Shown piece after piece: positions 19,801 through 31,400 of a stretch of 64,000 nucleotides of DNA (position 1 is the stretch's first letter; each line of letters starts with the position of its first letter). The notes beneath the pieces are model-generated. The model worked only from the letters and a program-made list of their open reading frames with translations. It searched no databases and was not told the DNA's origin. This stretch comes from Mikania micrantha (Eukaryota > Streptophyta > Magnoliopsida > Asterales > Asteraceae): the NCBI GenBank assembly GCA_009363875.1, contig CM018688.1, positions 59,063,001 to 59,127,000 on the forward strand. Reading direction: 5' to 3'. A program made the translations under genes and the position numbers.

Positions 19801-21569
19801 TAAAGATTCATGAGAAGAATTACACTACTCATGATCTTGAACTGGGAGCAGTAATCTTCGCATTGAAGATTTGGAGACATTACTTATATGGCACTAAGTG
19901 TACCATATTTACAGATCACAAGAGTCTGCAGCACATATTTGATCAGAAGGAGCTCAACATGCGACAACGTCGTTGGGTTGAACTTCTGAATGATTACGAT
20001 TGTGTGATCAAGTACCATCCGGGAAAGGCAAATGTTGTAGCTGATGCCTTGAGCCGGAAGGAACGGGTCAAACCCTTACGCGTTAGAGCTATGGGGATGA
20101 CTGTGCAGACCAGTTTACAAGACAGGATCATTCAGGCACAACAGGAATCAGTTGACAGAGGAAACTTGAAGAAAGAACTTGACTGCGGAGCAGAGAAACA
20201 TTTAGAGACCAAGTCTGATGGAATGATCTACTACCAGGATCGTATATGGATTCCGGCGGTAGACGAATTGAGAAGACTTATCTTCGATGAGGCACACAAG
20301 ACTAAATACTCAGTTCATCCAGGCGCTGATAAAATGTACCAAGACTTGCGTGGATTTTATTGGTGGCCGGGAATGAAGAAAGACATAGCCGAGTATGTCG
20401 GTCGATGTCTAACGTGTGCGAAGGTAAAGGCGGAACACCAGAGACCGTCTGGTTTACTGGAACAGCCTGAGATTCCGCTCTGGAAGTGGGAACAAATAGC
20501 TATGGATTTCATTACCAAGCTACCCCGCACTTCCAGTGGTCACGATACGATTTGGGTGATCATTGACCGTTTAACAAAATCTGCTCACTTCTTGCCGATG
20601 CGTGAAACCTTCACGATGGATAGACTGGCGAGATTGTACATTAATGAGATAGTGGTACGTCACGGTGTACCATTGTCAATTATTTCTGATAGAGACAGCA
20701 GATTTACTTCAAGGTTCTGGCAATCACTACAGAAATCTCTAGGGACACAGTTAAATCTGAGTACAGCTTACCATCCACAAACGGACGGTCAAAGCGAACG
20801 TACAATTCAGACCCTAGAGGATATGTTAAGAACCTGTATTTTGGATTTTGGTGGGAATTGGGATTCTCATTTGCCACTGATAGAGTTCTCCTACAACAAC
20901 AGTTACCACAGCAGTATCGGATGTGCACCATTCGAGGCTCTCTATGGCCGGAAATGCCGATCACCGATCTGTTGGACTGAAGTTGGAGATAATCGTATAA
21001 CTGGGCCAGAGCTTGTTCAGGAAACCACTGACAAGATTGCTCAGATTCAGAGAAGACTGCAAGCTACAAGAAGCCGACAGAAAAGCTACGCTGACAAACG
21101 ACGTAAGCCGTTGGAATTCCAAGTGGGAGACCGTGTCATGTTAAAGGTTTCCCCATGGAAGGGCGTTGTTCGCTTTGGAACAAAAGGCAAGTTAGCACCA
21201 CGATACGTGGGACCGTTCGAAGTCATCGAACGTATTGGTCCTGTAGCGTATAGACTGAGATTACCTGATGAACTCAGTGGTGTGCATGACGTGTTTCACG
21301 TCTCAAACTTAAAGAAATGCCTTGCTGACGAATCACTCGTCATTCCACTCGAAGAGATTCAAGTTGATGATCAGTTACACTTTATCGAGGAACCTTTAGA
21401 GATTATGGATCGCAAGGTCAAACAACTGAGACGAAGCCGTATTCCGATTGTAAAGGTTCGTTGGAATTCAAGACGCGGACCCGAGTTTACTTGGGAACGT
21501 GAAGATCACATGAAGTTAAAGTATCCCCAGCTGTTTGAAGAGGAAGCCGTACCCGATAACAATTCTTAA
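16887..21569 (+). CDS. Gag-Pol polyprotein of element A (Tekay-type, intact)
   Basis: One 1560-residue frame. I chose ATG 16887 because the six bases before it (TTG GTT) contain no ATG; 16896 (MPPRR) is an alternative. Order: a proline run near residues 30-45; the Gag core (about 105-290); two CCHC zinc knuckles (367-380 and 406-419); the aspartic protease motif DTGAD (from 465); reverse transcriptase with FIDD (catalytic aspartates 801-802); RNase H (first aspartate about 948); integrase with an HHCC zinc-binding start (VHPGADKMY...CLTC) and catalytic D1207, D1268, E1304, a DD35E spacing; and a C-terminal chromodomain (WNSRRGPEFTWE). No catalytic residue I could check is missing. Gag would assemble particles; Pol would copy and integrate the element; the chromodomain may direct it to heterochromatin. 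Confidence 0.96.
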   Translation: MIRMPPRRQPPLLTSTQDQAPHSSTPSPNDSPPPPPPPPPPPPPLITQASGSGTTPILDPTTIALMTLLSNQMTNQMKEAIPEMFNLLRNEMNNTGNSSGEASGNTGGTSHYSYKSFVGCKPPSFSGSEGAVGLIQWIEKIEATLDLCSCPEHHKVRYSAGTFNKRALTWWNGQINARGREEAMAMPWEDFKTLLRTEFCPKNELQKLEVELSNHVMKGVDHMGYTTRYHELVALVPDMVPTLEKRIDRYVGGLPACIQGMVVSANPTTVESAVRLSGKLTDLMVASGVLKKEADTSKRKEESSKKPQQQQHQKKKQKFIKNYTVATPLNQVAAAQQNVPKRQYTGPHPLCTKCQYHHAANNQCRQCTGCGRKGHWVQQCRLTPNPAVNNAALALPPSANQNNGGCFNCGEQGHFAKNCPKKAQQAVQAPRGRAFVIGAPAARQDPNVVTGTFLLHDFYASVLFDTGADQSFISADFACQLDSIEEQLDSPYVIEVANGKQISVSTIYRNCPLTLNGHTFAIDLIPMELGSFDIIVGKDWLSSNRVEVICSEKLLRVPLPDDRVLEVRGDQAKRSVKIISCIKARKCLQKKCVAFLAHVVEKEKDRKKIQDVPVVREYPEVFPEDLPGLPPVRPVEFRIDLVPGATPVAKSPYRLAPSEMQELSNQLQELLDKGFIRPSYSPWGAPVLFVKKKDGSFRMCIDYRELNKLTIKNRYPLPRIDDLFDQLQGAQYFSKIDLRSGYHQLRVQDEDIPKTAFRTRYGHYEFLVMPFGLTNAPAVFMDLMNRVCKPYLDQFVIVFIDDILIYSKSKAEHEQHLRKILELLTEQKLYAKFSKCEFWLREIQFLGHVVNSEGIHVDPAKIEAIKNWDTPKTPTEIRSFLGLAGYYRRFISNFSKIALPLTKLTQKSEPFVWEQKQEDAFQTLKQKLCDAPILSLPEGCEDFVVYCDASHQGLGCVLMQRDKVIAYASRQLKIHEKNYTTHDLELGAVIFALKIWRHYLYGTKCTIFTDHKSLQHIFDQKELNMRQRRWVELLNDYDCVIKYHPGKANVVADALSRKERVKPLRVRAMGMTVQTSLQDRIIQAQQESVDRGNLKKELDCGAEKHLETKSDGMIYYQDRIWIPAVDELRRLIFDEAHKTKYSVHPGADKMYQDLRGFYWWPGMKKDIAEYVGRCLTCAKVKAEHQRPSGLLEQPEIPLWKWEQIAMDFITKLPRTSSGHDTIWVIIDRLTKSAHFLPMRETFTMDRLARLYINEIVVRHGVPLSIISDRDSRFTSRFWQSLQKSLGTQLNLSTAYHPQTDGQSERTIQTLEDMLRTCILDFGGNWDSHLPLIEFSYNNSYHSSIGCAPFEALYGRKCRSPICWTEVGDNRITGPELVQETTDKIAQIQRRLQATRSRQKSYADKRRKPLEFQVGDRVMLKVSPWKGVVRFGTKGKLAPRYVGPFEVIERIGPVAYRLRLPDELSGVHDVFHVSNLKKCLADESLVIPLEEIQVDDQLHFIEEPLEIMDRKVKQLRRSRIPIVKVRWNSRRGPEFTWEREDHMKLKYPQLFEEEAVPDNNS

Positions 21570-21590
21570 ATTTCGGGACGAAATTTCTCT

Positions 21591-21603
21591 AACAAGGGGA
21601 GAC
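21591..21603 (+). other. Polypurine tract of element A
   Basis: AACAAGGGGAGAC directly before the 3' LTR; identical in element C (55779-55791). It would prime plus-strand synthesis. Confidence 0.85.
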
Positions 21604-24600
21604 TGTAACATCAGTGCCGGAACCGTCACCGGAACAGTGATCGTAACAGTGCGTGAACAGTAATCAGGTACAATTTTCATGTAATTCAGTGTATTTCATG
21701 TTCATATCGAGTTTTAGTATCATTTCATATTATCAAAACAGTGAATTCTCAGTCATTTCAGAGAAATCAATTCAGAACAATGATTCTTGAGTCAGAATTA
21801 TCTGGCAACACAGAATCATCATGTGATTTATTTGTTAGGATTTTATTATGTATAAACGTATGTGAGGCCTTACAGGACAAAACAACACGAATATCGTTAA
21901 GTGAAGGCTAAACCGACAGATTATTCGTATAGGTGACGATCTGTACGAATAAATCTAAAGGTTTAACGTTCTGAATGATATTCGATAATTAGAAAACAAT
22001 ATTGAAAAGTGTAGTTATCGTCGTATTTGATTCGAACAAATACGCGCGATGACCGCGCGATTCGATTTAAACGCTAAATAAATATTTTGTAAATTAAACA
22101 ATTAAAAGATATTTAGTTAATTTATTAGGAAGCACAACCTAAAATAATTTTATGACTTCTATTTTAAAACCGAGTCGTTTCGTTACGAGAACGACGCGAA
22201 AACGACGTTTCTACGCGAAACCACGCGAAACCGAACGAACCCGGACGTACCCGGGTAAATCCTAGGCATTTATTATGGCATTTAATGCCATTACACCACA
22301 CACCAACCAGCTCCAAACCCCCACCATCGTTCACCTCTCTCTCCCATCACTCTCTCTCTAGAAGTTTTACAAGAAAACCCACTTCTCTCTAGGATTTCTT
22401 CCTCAATTCTTGATGAAATCATGTGATTTTGGTGTCCAAATCACCACCATCACCTGTAGATCACTAAAGTACAACGGATCTAAGGTTGTATCCAGCAGAT
22501 TCGAGGTAAAATCCACGTTTTTGTTCGGTTTTGGGTTTTGAAAACCCTAATCTTACACCCCTTTCGTCTAAACCGATCTAGCCCACTACGAACCATAGGA
22601 CTTACATCACAACATCTTAGAACGACGTAGGAACAAAGCCCACCTGAATCCTATACTGATTTGCTCAACGGCCATGGTAGCCACCATCAGGCCGCGATGG
22701 TCGAATGAAACCATCAGCCCGGCGAATGACCAGGGGCGAATAGCCTTCTCATTCGGCGAATGGGCAGGAGGGAACCAACAAATGGCTAAGGAGAAGCAGC
22801 TTTCATTCGGCGAATGGGCAGGAGGGAACCAACGAATGGCTAGGGAGAAGCAACTCTCATTCGGCCGAACCAGGGTTCATTCGACAAACCCCATTCGTGA
22901 ATAAGCTCATTCGACCAAGTCTCCTTCAGTCGACAACCCTCTATTCGGCCAAGCCTCTTTCGGCAACCAACCTTCATTCGATCAGGCCACATTCGGCTAT
23001 ACACATTCGCTCATGAAATCATTCGACCAATCAATAGGTTGACTAGGTTGCTCCACAAACCAGTAAACGTTGGGTGGGATCCATATGTGAGCTTGATATG
23101 TACTAGTATGTAGGTATGGGGCAAATTACGTGTACACATGTGTGAATTAAGTGTGTGTGTGCATGCATGGAATTCGGCCATGTGGGTGTATGCATGTTTA
23201 AACTAGGGTTTTCGATACAAGAGTTGTAAACACAAATGATGGGATCAAAACATTGGACTAACCATAAAGGATCCAAACAATAACCTAAGGTTTTGATGCG
23301 TTGATCTAATTGTAGCACCTAAACCTTAGGAAACCTTATAAGGGCAAGTAACTAACTTAGATAATTAATTGAATTGTCTAGGTGTAGTTACTCAAAGAAA
23401 TAAGTAGAGATCGTTAAGTGATTAAGTCAAGTAATGGGCCAAAGGAGGCCCAATGGGCTTAACCTAGGCCCATCAACTTTAAATTTCTCGTTTTATTAAC
23501 TAAATGATGTTTTCAATAAAAGACTTGATTTATAAACTTTATTAAATGATATTAAATAATGTTTCCTAAATAATTAGCCTATAATGAAATAATTTAAATC
23601 CAATTTAACTAAGTACTTGTAAGGACTTGTGGGATTAGGGTCACCAATGGGTAATAGAATGGATTTAGTTAGATGAAGTCGTAGCAACACTTTAGCAAAC
23701 TAGGACACTTAGTTGCACACCAAGACCAAACCCTTGTTACAACGTCTACCATACATACTTATCGTATGCGAATTCTTTTAAAACAACTCAGGAACCGAAG
23801 ATACTTAAGCTATAACAACGAGGGCGCATTTTGTGGTAATTCAGTACAAGGCAACACAGGTGAGTTCATTGCCCCTTTTCTAACATTTTTGTTTTAAAAC
23901 GCGGGGCTGAGAAGCATGCGTAAACTGTTTTATTTAAACTGTTTATTTAAATGCTTGTATTTATTATATGTTTTACATATATATGTTTGTTGATACTCCT
24001 AGACTCCTGTCTAGGAAATTATTAAACAGATCAAATTATCAAATTAATTTAAGTACTCTCATGAGTAATACCTTAAATTTAAACTCTAAATCAACCCTTA
24101 GTCCATCAAGCTCAAATTCAAGAATCTAAATTCAAAGTGAAATTATTTGAACAAAATCAAAAGATCATATTCAAAGGAATCATAACTCAGTGTGTGATCT
24201 GAGACCCAAGAATCATAATCAAATTCAATTATCATTGTGAATCATGGGAAAGTCAAAAGATCAGGATCAAGAGACTCAAGAAATCAGGAATCATAAATGT
24301 GTGTGAATCATTGAAGTAATGAAATCATTATAATCTAATGAACTCATTAATACTCAAGTCAAGGTGGATGTCAGTTGTATATGGAATCAAGACCACGTGT
24401 AACACACATATAAAGTCCCTTCAGGTATAGAAGACTCTTGTAGTCAGGCTATACGGGCAACAACGTGAACAATCATTGAAATCTGTATCAAAGTCTAAGA
24501 GAATCAAGAGATCAAGAATCAAAGGATATCCTTAAAGTCCCCGCATGTACAGAAGACCTTTGGGTCAAGCTGTAAGGGCAAAACATTAAAGTCCCCGCAT

Positions 24601-25535
24601 GTACCGAAGACCTTCGGGTCAGGCTGTATGGGCATCATTAAAATCCCGTCACGCCCAGGTACACTCCTTGTGAGTTATGCCTGGTATGGGTCACGTGTGA
24701 GAGGTTACAACTTGGACAACCACCTACAATTAAGTCTAATTGATTGAGTTAAATAAGGCCCAATCATCATGTCTTAGTTGCATTTAAATGTTTTGTTTAA
24801 TTATTTAATTAAATATTTGACATTTTACTATTATCACTGACTTTTGGGAAATCATGTATCTATGTTCAAAATCAAGAAAGTCAAAGGTAAATCAAGTTTT
24901 GGAAATCATAATCTGAATCAGAGGTGTGTTAGGTAAAAATGCTTAACTATCATTAATATCAATGTCCTATGCGGATTAGTATGTGGTGGGATGGCGTCTG
25001 GGCGGGGTTGTAGCCTTGACCCAGGGGTATGCCCTATATATAAGCATACCGATCTGGATGATGCAGTTGATGTTAATGAGGTTAGGGTCTTTACCGAAAG
25101 AGGTTTTCAAATCATTTTCAAATCATAAAACCATATGAACTCACCAACCATGTGTTGACTTTATTTTTGCATGACTTCTCAGGTGGCGAACAGGTCAACT
25201 AAGGAGTTATTTCCTTTGGAACTAGGACTTCAGATAGAAGACTTAGTATTTTGGACCTGCATATTTTGAAGACATCATTATATGATTTATTTTGTATATC
25301 TTGTGTAAATACAAGATAGAAAATTTATGATGTTGATGGTAGAGTTACATTGTTAAATTATAAACAATACTGATGTAATTTAACTTTGTAATTCTATTAT
25401 ATTTAGCATTTCTCAGTTATATCATGTGCAATGTAAACAATCTGATCATCACGATTATCACTCACGATATCGCGCCCCGGGAACCTTCCGCCCGACGGGA
25501 CAACCGATCCTATCCCGCCGGCTCAGGGTGTGACA
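21604..25535 (+). repeat. 3' LTR of element A
   Basis: It is 3932 bp. Relative to the 5' LTR it has a duplicated ACGCGAAACC near 22212 and one fewer minisatellite copy. Substitutions noted: C for T in GTGTCCAAATC (22436), A for C in CCTATACTG (22652), A for G in CCAACAAATGG. Confidence 0.95.
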
Positions 25536-25540
25536 CATCG

Positions 25541-26602
25541 CTCCCTACACCATTTACCGGTAACACTTACAATTATTCTCCGTTTGACGCTACTAACCTT
25601 GGTTCTTCACAGGAAACAGGAATATCTCCTCAAGTGGCCAAGGAAATCCAGAAACTTCGGGATATGATCTCAAGCGTACCAGGAATAGTCAAGCCTATCC
25701 CGAAAGTACCAACAATCACTAACAAGATATCCAGATTCGCTCCACCAATATGTGATGCTGAAATCCCAAAAAGATTCCAGACTCCCACCATGAAGTTGTA
25801 TGATGGGACCACGGATCCCAAAGAGCATGTAGCCCAGTATAGGGAGAGAATGCAGACAAATCCCATTCCCCCACATTTGAAAGAAGATTGCTTGTGCAAG
25901 GGATTCGGCTCGACATTGACAGGAGCAGCCTTAAAATGGCTACTCAATGTTCCTCCTTATTCGATTACTTCATTTGCCCATTTGATTAACCTTTTTAATA
26001 ATCAATTTTCGTGTAGCAGGACCTTTGAAAGACTGACCAGTGATCTCTACAGGATAACACAGGGATCAAACGAACCTCTAAGGAGCTATGTCAACAAGTT
26101 TGGCAGAGAATCCCTATATATCCCTAATCTTGATATCACTACTGCTGTACAAGCTTTCAAGATGGGATTACAGAAAAACTCACCTTTTTATGATGATTTG
26201 GTTATGAATCCTTGCAGGAACATGGACGAGGTCCGTAATCGAGCATTGAGATTCATAAGGTTGAAGATGATAAAGAGATCCAGAAGAGGATTACTACAAC
26301 TCCTCCCAACGACCAAAGCAAAAGGAAGTTGGATTCACCCACCAACAAATCATTCAAATCAAAGCCATACTATAAGTCTGACAACCACAATATCTGAATA
26401 TTGTTTTTCTGTGGATATCCCTGAAATAATGTGTGCTATGCAGGATCTAGGTGAAAAGGCTAGATGGCCTCCTAAGGACAAGAAGTTTGTCGCAAAGGAC
26501 AAATCCAAATGGTGTGCATTTCACGAAGACTTTGGACATGCTACCGAAGACTTTCGACATATCATCAATGCGTCAAACTACCAACACCATGGGGAGTCGT
26601 GA
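25541..26602 (+). pseudogene. Gag of element B, core and C-terminal part
   Basis: Continues the frame broken at 12745. It holds the Retrotrans_gag-like core of Tat elements (ISRFAPPICDAEIPKRFQTP; GFGSTLTGAALKWL; FNNQFSCSRTFERLTSDLYR). Compared with D, a base is lost near 26265 (RLKMIKRS instead of RLEDDKE), shifting about 40 codons before homology returns at YCFSVDIPE. After HEDFGH the sequence jumps straight to what in D is the end of protease (compare ATATCATCAATGCG with CTATCATCAGTGCATT at about 37810). About 650 bases, including the whole protease, are deleted. Confidence 0.8.
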
Positions 26603-26739
26603 AGATCGATAGCGACTAACAGGAAGCTAAAGAGTGTTATTCGTCCTCGATGAAGGCGACGACGAAATCACCTTCAACATAGCAATTAAATAGCAACCTT
26701 GGGGATAATCAGGAATCCCGGGAAAAAGAAGCAAAGGAA

Positions 26740-27798
26740 GTGCTGCTTAATCCTAAGGATCCCGAGACCAAAGTTTTCGTAGGAACTGATATCCCCAAGG
26801 ATATTGAGGAGAAACTGATTTCTTTCCTGAAAACAAGAATCTCCACCTTTGCTTGGAAATATGAGGATATGATAGGGATATCCTCAGACGTAATAACACA
26901 TAAGTTAGGCATAGATAGAAGCTTCAAACCTATCCACCAAAAAAGAAGGAAATTTGCCCCTGAGAGGAATGTGATCATCCAAGAAGAAGTAGAGAAACTT
27001 CTCAAAGCCAAGATGATCAGGGAAGTAAAATTTCCAAGATGGCTAGCCAACGTTGTCGTGGTTCAAAAGAAGAATGGAAAGTGGAGAGTTTGTGTAGATT
27101 ACACAGATCTAAAAAAAGCTTGTCCAAAAGACCCCTTTCCATTACCACATATAGATTCAATGGTAGATGCTACAGCAGGCCATGAAATGTTAACCTTCAT
27201 GGATGCATCGGCGGGATTCCAGCAAATCCAGATGGAGCCTTCAGACCAAGAAGATACTTCTTTTATGACGCCAACGGGGATATATTGCTACACAGCAATG
27301 CCATTTGGCTTGAAGAACGCGGGAGCTACTTATCAAAGGCTTGTCAATATGATGTTTAAAGATAAGCTGGGGGACACAATGGAGGTGTACATTGATGATA
27401 TGGTAGTCAAGTCAAAGATTACCAAAGATTATCTTCGGGATCTCAAAGAGTCATTCAATATCCTGGATCGATACAATATGAAACTTAATCCTTCTAAGTG
27501 TCATTTTGGAGTAAGATCAGGAAAAGTTTTGGGATATATGGTCACCAAAAGAGGAATAGAGGCCAGCCCAGAACAGATCCAAGCTATCCTGAACCTCAAA
27601 TCCCCAACAAATGTAAATGAAGTACAAAGGTTAACAGGAAGAATAGCCGCACTTAATAGATTCATCTCGAGATCTTCTGAAAAATTCAAAGGATTCTACG
27701 ATATCCTTAAAAAGAATAAGAAGTTTCAATGGGATGAAGAGCATGAGAAGGCATTACAGGATTTGAAAGATACTTATCCTCAGCACCATTACTCATGA
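26740..27798 (+). pseudogene. Reverse transcriptase of element B
   Basis: A long open stretch (352 codons) with Tat-type RT motifs: a conserved start (KFPRWLANVVVVQKKNGKWR), VDYTDLKKACPKDPFPLP, MPFGLKNAGATYQRLV and catalytic VYIDDMVVKSK, then the thumb and connection. It shifts frame near 27770 (KDTYPQHHYS instead of the D reading KEYLSSLPLL), separating it from RNase H. With no protease and further breaks it is inactive as a polyprotein, though the RT catalytic motif itself is intact. Confidence 0.85.
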
Positions 27799-28986
27799 AG
27801 CCAGAAGATGGTGAATCACTATCATTGTACTTGGCAGTATCCCGAACTACTGTAAGTGCTGTGTTAGTGAAAGAGTACCAAGGATCACAACACCCTGTAT
27901 ACTATGTAAGCAAAAGCCTATTAGATGCCGAAACTAGGTATTCTCACTTAGAAAAATTAATCTTAGCTTTGACTATGGCATCAACAAAACTTAGGCACTA
28001 TTTATACACATCAAAACAAATTATCCAATTAAGTCAATATTGAGAAAACCTGAATTATCAGTAAGAATGGCCAAGTGGTCAGTAAAACTTAACACTTACG
28101 ATCTAATCTATGAACCAAGAACAGCAATCAAGTCTCAAGCACTAGAGACTTTGTGGCTGATTTTAGTAATGATATTCAATGAGAAGTAGATTCGGAAGTT
28201 AAACTTCTGGATGAGGATACTGGTGAATGAACTCTACACACTGATGAAGCCTCGAATGTAAGAGGGACAGGTTTAGGGATAATACTAAAATCGCCATAGG
28301 GGGACATAATACCCCAATCAATCAGTTGTAAGTTCCAAGCAACTAATAACGAAGCCGAATATGAAGCCTTGATAGCAGGACTCCAATTAGCTAGAGATAT
28401 GAACATACAAAACCTCCATGTATTTGTTGATTCCTTACTAATAGCTAACCAGTTTAATGGTTCCTATATGGTTAAAGGAGATAAATTGGCAAAATACTTA
28501 GAGGTAGTTAAGGATATAGTGGGATATTTCTATACTTTTGATGTCACACAAGTCCCTAGAGAAGAGAATGATGAAGCAGAGGCATTAGCAAACCTAGCAT
28601 CATCTCTGAAAATTTGTGATGATATCAATATCCCTATCCTACACATCCTGAATCCATCGATAGATATAGAAGAATCAAACCAAATCCTTAAACCAAAAAA
28701 TATTGACGCACATGAGATATCCTGGACCACACCTATTAAGGAATATCTCCGAACAGGAAAAATACCTGATGGAGAAACAAACCATAGAGCCTTTAAAATC
28801 AGGATATCTAGATATATAATTATTAGGGATATTCTGTACAGAAAATCGGTAGCTGGTCCATACTTAAAATGTTTAGAAAAACCAGAGACCTTAGAAGTAC
28901 TGAAGGATATTCACGAAGGAGATTGTGGAAATCACACTGGGTGCAGAGCATTTCTTTCGAAAATCCTTAGAACAGGATATTTCTAG
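27795..28986 (+). pseudogene. Two RNase H domains and integrase start, element B
   Basis: The first part (27795-28043) is the ordinary Ty3-type RNase H (SLYLAVSRTTVSAVLVKE, YVSKSLLDAETRYSHLEKL), cut by a frameshift near 28010. After a decayed stretch with stops, 28310-28640 matches an archaeal-type second RNase H (NNEAEYEALIAGLQLARDM; VPREENDEAEALANLASS), the hallmark of the Tat lineage. The frame goes on into the integrase zinc-binding region (HEGDCGNHTGCRAF) and stops at TAG 28984. Confidence 0.8.
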
Positions 28987-29118
28987 CCTACTATGAGGAA
29001 AGACGCAATGTCCTATTCCCAGAGATGTGATGCTTGTCAAAGACACAACAATATCCTTCACAAACCGGCTGAACCTTTATATCCAATAGTCTCATCATGG
29101 CCATTCATGAAATGAGGA

Positions 29119-29957
29119 ATGGATATAGTAGGAAAACTATCAAAAGCACCAGGAGGAAAAGTATTCATGCTTGCCATGACTGATTACTTTTTAAAATGGA
29201 TTGAAGCTGAAGCCTTTGTACAAGTTAGAGAAAAGGAAGTAATATCCTTCATAAAAAGGAATATCCTGAACAGATTCGGGATACCTGCTGAGATTACTTG
29301 CGACAATGGATCTCAATTCATTGGCAAAAGAACTACCAACTTCTGTGAAGCGTGGGGGATAAAAATGATTACTTCCACACCAATACATCCTCAGGCAAAT
29401 GGACAAGCAGAATCAAGCAATAAGATAATCATAAACAATCTCAAAAAGAAGTTGGGATCTAAGAAAGGAAATGGGCTGAAGAACTTCCATTTGTCCTATG
29501 GGCAGATAGAACAACCACAAAAAATGCGACTGGTCAAACCCCATTCTCATTAGTATTTGGTTCAGTAGCTGTACTCCCAACGGAGATAATTATCCTAACT
29601 GCAAGAACAAGTTTACAAACTATAGAAGCTAATAACGAAGTATTATCTCAAGATATAGACACTATTGACGAATCCAAGGATATTGCGAAGATTAGAATGG
29701 CTGCCTATCAGCAAAAGATAGCTAAATCTTACAATAAGAATATAAGGATCAGAAGATTCCAAGTAAGAGATTTAGTTTTAAGAAAAGCATTCCAGAATAC
29801 CACCAACTCGACGGATGGAAAGCTTGCCCCAAAATGGGAAGGACCATATAAAATCGACTCTGAAGCTGGAAAGGGGACATATAGATTAGTTACTATGAAC
29901 GATGAACCTCTTCCAAGGGCATGGAACACCATTCACCTTAAAATCTATTTTATTTAA
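29119..29957 (+). pseudogene. Integrase core and C-terminus, element B
   Basis: The first fragment (29119-29553) has MDIVGKLSKAPGGKVFMLAM, ITCDNGSQFIG and HPQANGQAESSNK, which carry the DDE catalytic residues. A frameshift near 29475 leads to a second fragment (29697-29957) with the C-terminal region (YNKNIRIRRFQVRDLVLRKA; KLAPKWEGPYKI). No chromodomain follows, as expected for Tat. It is broken and not functional. Confidence 0.8.
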
Positions 29958-30303
29958 CAAATTATCTTTACCTGTATGATTATCTTATAAATATGCTTAT
30001 ATTTTTTAAATATCCCTACATTTATATCCTGATACTAACTCAAGCATTGGAGAGGCTTAGTTATCCCTAATGCCTATCTTTGCAAAAATATTTATGTTTT
30101 TGCAGGAATAACTGGAGAAGATACGAGGCTATATGTCTCAGCCCAAGTTTTGACCTGAAATCAAAACTTGATGAAGACCCCGCACTGACTTTATGTCTAG
30201 CTGCAAAGTTTTGACTTGAAATCAAAACTCAAGAGACCTTTGTCTCTTATGAAGACTTAGGGTTCATACCCATGCCACTAGCGCACGTATATCCTGCTAT
30301 AAT

Positions 30304-30660
30304 CCAAGGTAATGGGACCAGTACACTCATGAGTGGCTGACAATTTCATTATCAAGGGTTATAACTATGGATCCTCCGTAATATCCCGGTATAGTTGGAG
30401 ATTTTGGGACCAGTACACGCTGAGTGGCTGACAATTTCATTTTCAAAAACTATAACCAGGGATCCACCGAATTCCGGCCTAGTCGCCAGTATCCCGGCCT
30501 TAGTCTCCAGCATTCCGGCCTTAGTCGCCAGTATCTTTGGCCTTGTCGCCAGTATTTTCGGCCTTAGTCGCCAGTATAATCGGCCTTGTCGCCAGTATAA
30601 TCGGCCTTGTCGCCAGTATTTTCGGCCTTGTCGCCAGTCTAACCGGCCTTAGTCGCCAGT
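30304..30660 (+). repeat. Post-pol tandem repeats of element B
   Basis: Two direct repeats of about 110 bases (GGGACCAGTACAC...GGATCC, from 30314 and 30406) are followed from about 30470 by nine or so copies of a 22-23-base unit (GGCCTTAGTCGCCAGTAT plus variable bases). D has the same arrangement at 41694-42062 with different unit order. Variable tandem repeats between pol and the 3' LTR are known from Tat/Ogre-type elements. Confidence 0.85.
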
Positions 30661-31325
30661 ATATTGGGTTTATCCCAATCTTTTTTTGTTTGCTGAACAT
30701 GTGCAGGAACAAACTCTCAAGGATACTTAAAGATACAACTTCTGCTCGGGAACTGCCTAAGGATATCGAAGAGAGGGACTTGGATCGCAAGACTATTTCA
30801 GGATATCGCAAGTATATTCATAATATGCCTAAATCTATTAAGGTATGTAATTTACATATTATCCTAACAAGGATAAGAAAAGCTTCAAAAATAAGTCTGC
30901 TCTTTCAAGGAATTGGTATTTATTTCTTAACTCCACAACAATCTTTATTTCTGATTAAGTTTAAAAAGTATCCGATCCTGGAATAAAGCCTTGAATAAAT
31001 ATTTTCAAAATTTAATAACTATAGTAACAGTCTCAATATTCTTACAATCAGTATCCAGACCAAGATATGCTTTTTAATAATATCCTAAACATGAAAAACT
31101 TATGCTTTAAAGAAAGTTTGCGGAATACTTAGAGTATGGAAAATGACACCATACCAGTTGGTATAATTCATACAACTTTCCTAAGCTATCTATAAGGAAA
31201 AATTATAACCAGCAGTGGAAATAATTTAATCAAACATACCCTTAATATGTTTCACAAAACACAAATAAGCTTAATATCATAAGGCATTAAGATTACTAAG
31301 TCAGAAGATTAATAAGATAAGACCA

Positions 31326-31374
31326 GTATATCAGGATTCGCCATGAAAACTCATGGTCTCTACACCCAATATAC
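31326..31374 (+). other. Tat 3'-region hairpin H1 (element B)
   Basis: Outer stem GTATATCAGG/CCCAATATAC (8 of 10 pairs), internal loop ATTCG/TCTCTACA, inner stem CCATGA/TCATGG, loop AAAC. One of six related hairpins (see findings). Confidence 0.65.
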
Positions 31375-31400
31375 AGCCAATGTCAAAACAAAAGAAACTA

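Larger units (their letters stand above)
12746..25535 (+). mobile_element. Element A: intact Tekay/Del-type chromovirus retrotransposon
   Basis: A 12,790-bp element flanked by CATCG at 12741-12745 and 25536-25540, with LTRs of 3976 and 3932 bp. It has a tRNA-iMet primer site, one uninterrupted gag-pol frame with a C-terminal chromodomain, and a polypurine tract. LTRs differ by one 54-base repeat copy, one 10-base duplication and only about three substitutions that I found. Very long LTRs, iMet primer and chromodomain fit the Tekay/Del lineage. It looks structurally complete and young. Confidence 0.95.

Noticed and set aside
30465..30660. CRISPR-like regularly spaced repeats
   Set aside because: Units are contiguous 22-23-base tandem repeats with no unique spacers, inside a plant retrotransposon.
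30395..30986. Repetitive hydrophobic frames (LVASIFGLVASI type)
   Set aside because: These are translations of the same tandem repeats in several frames on both strands; no conserved product.
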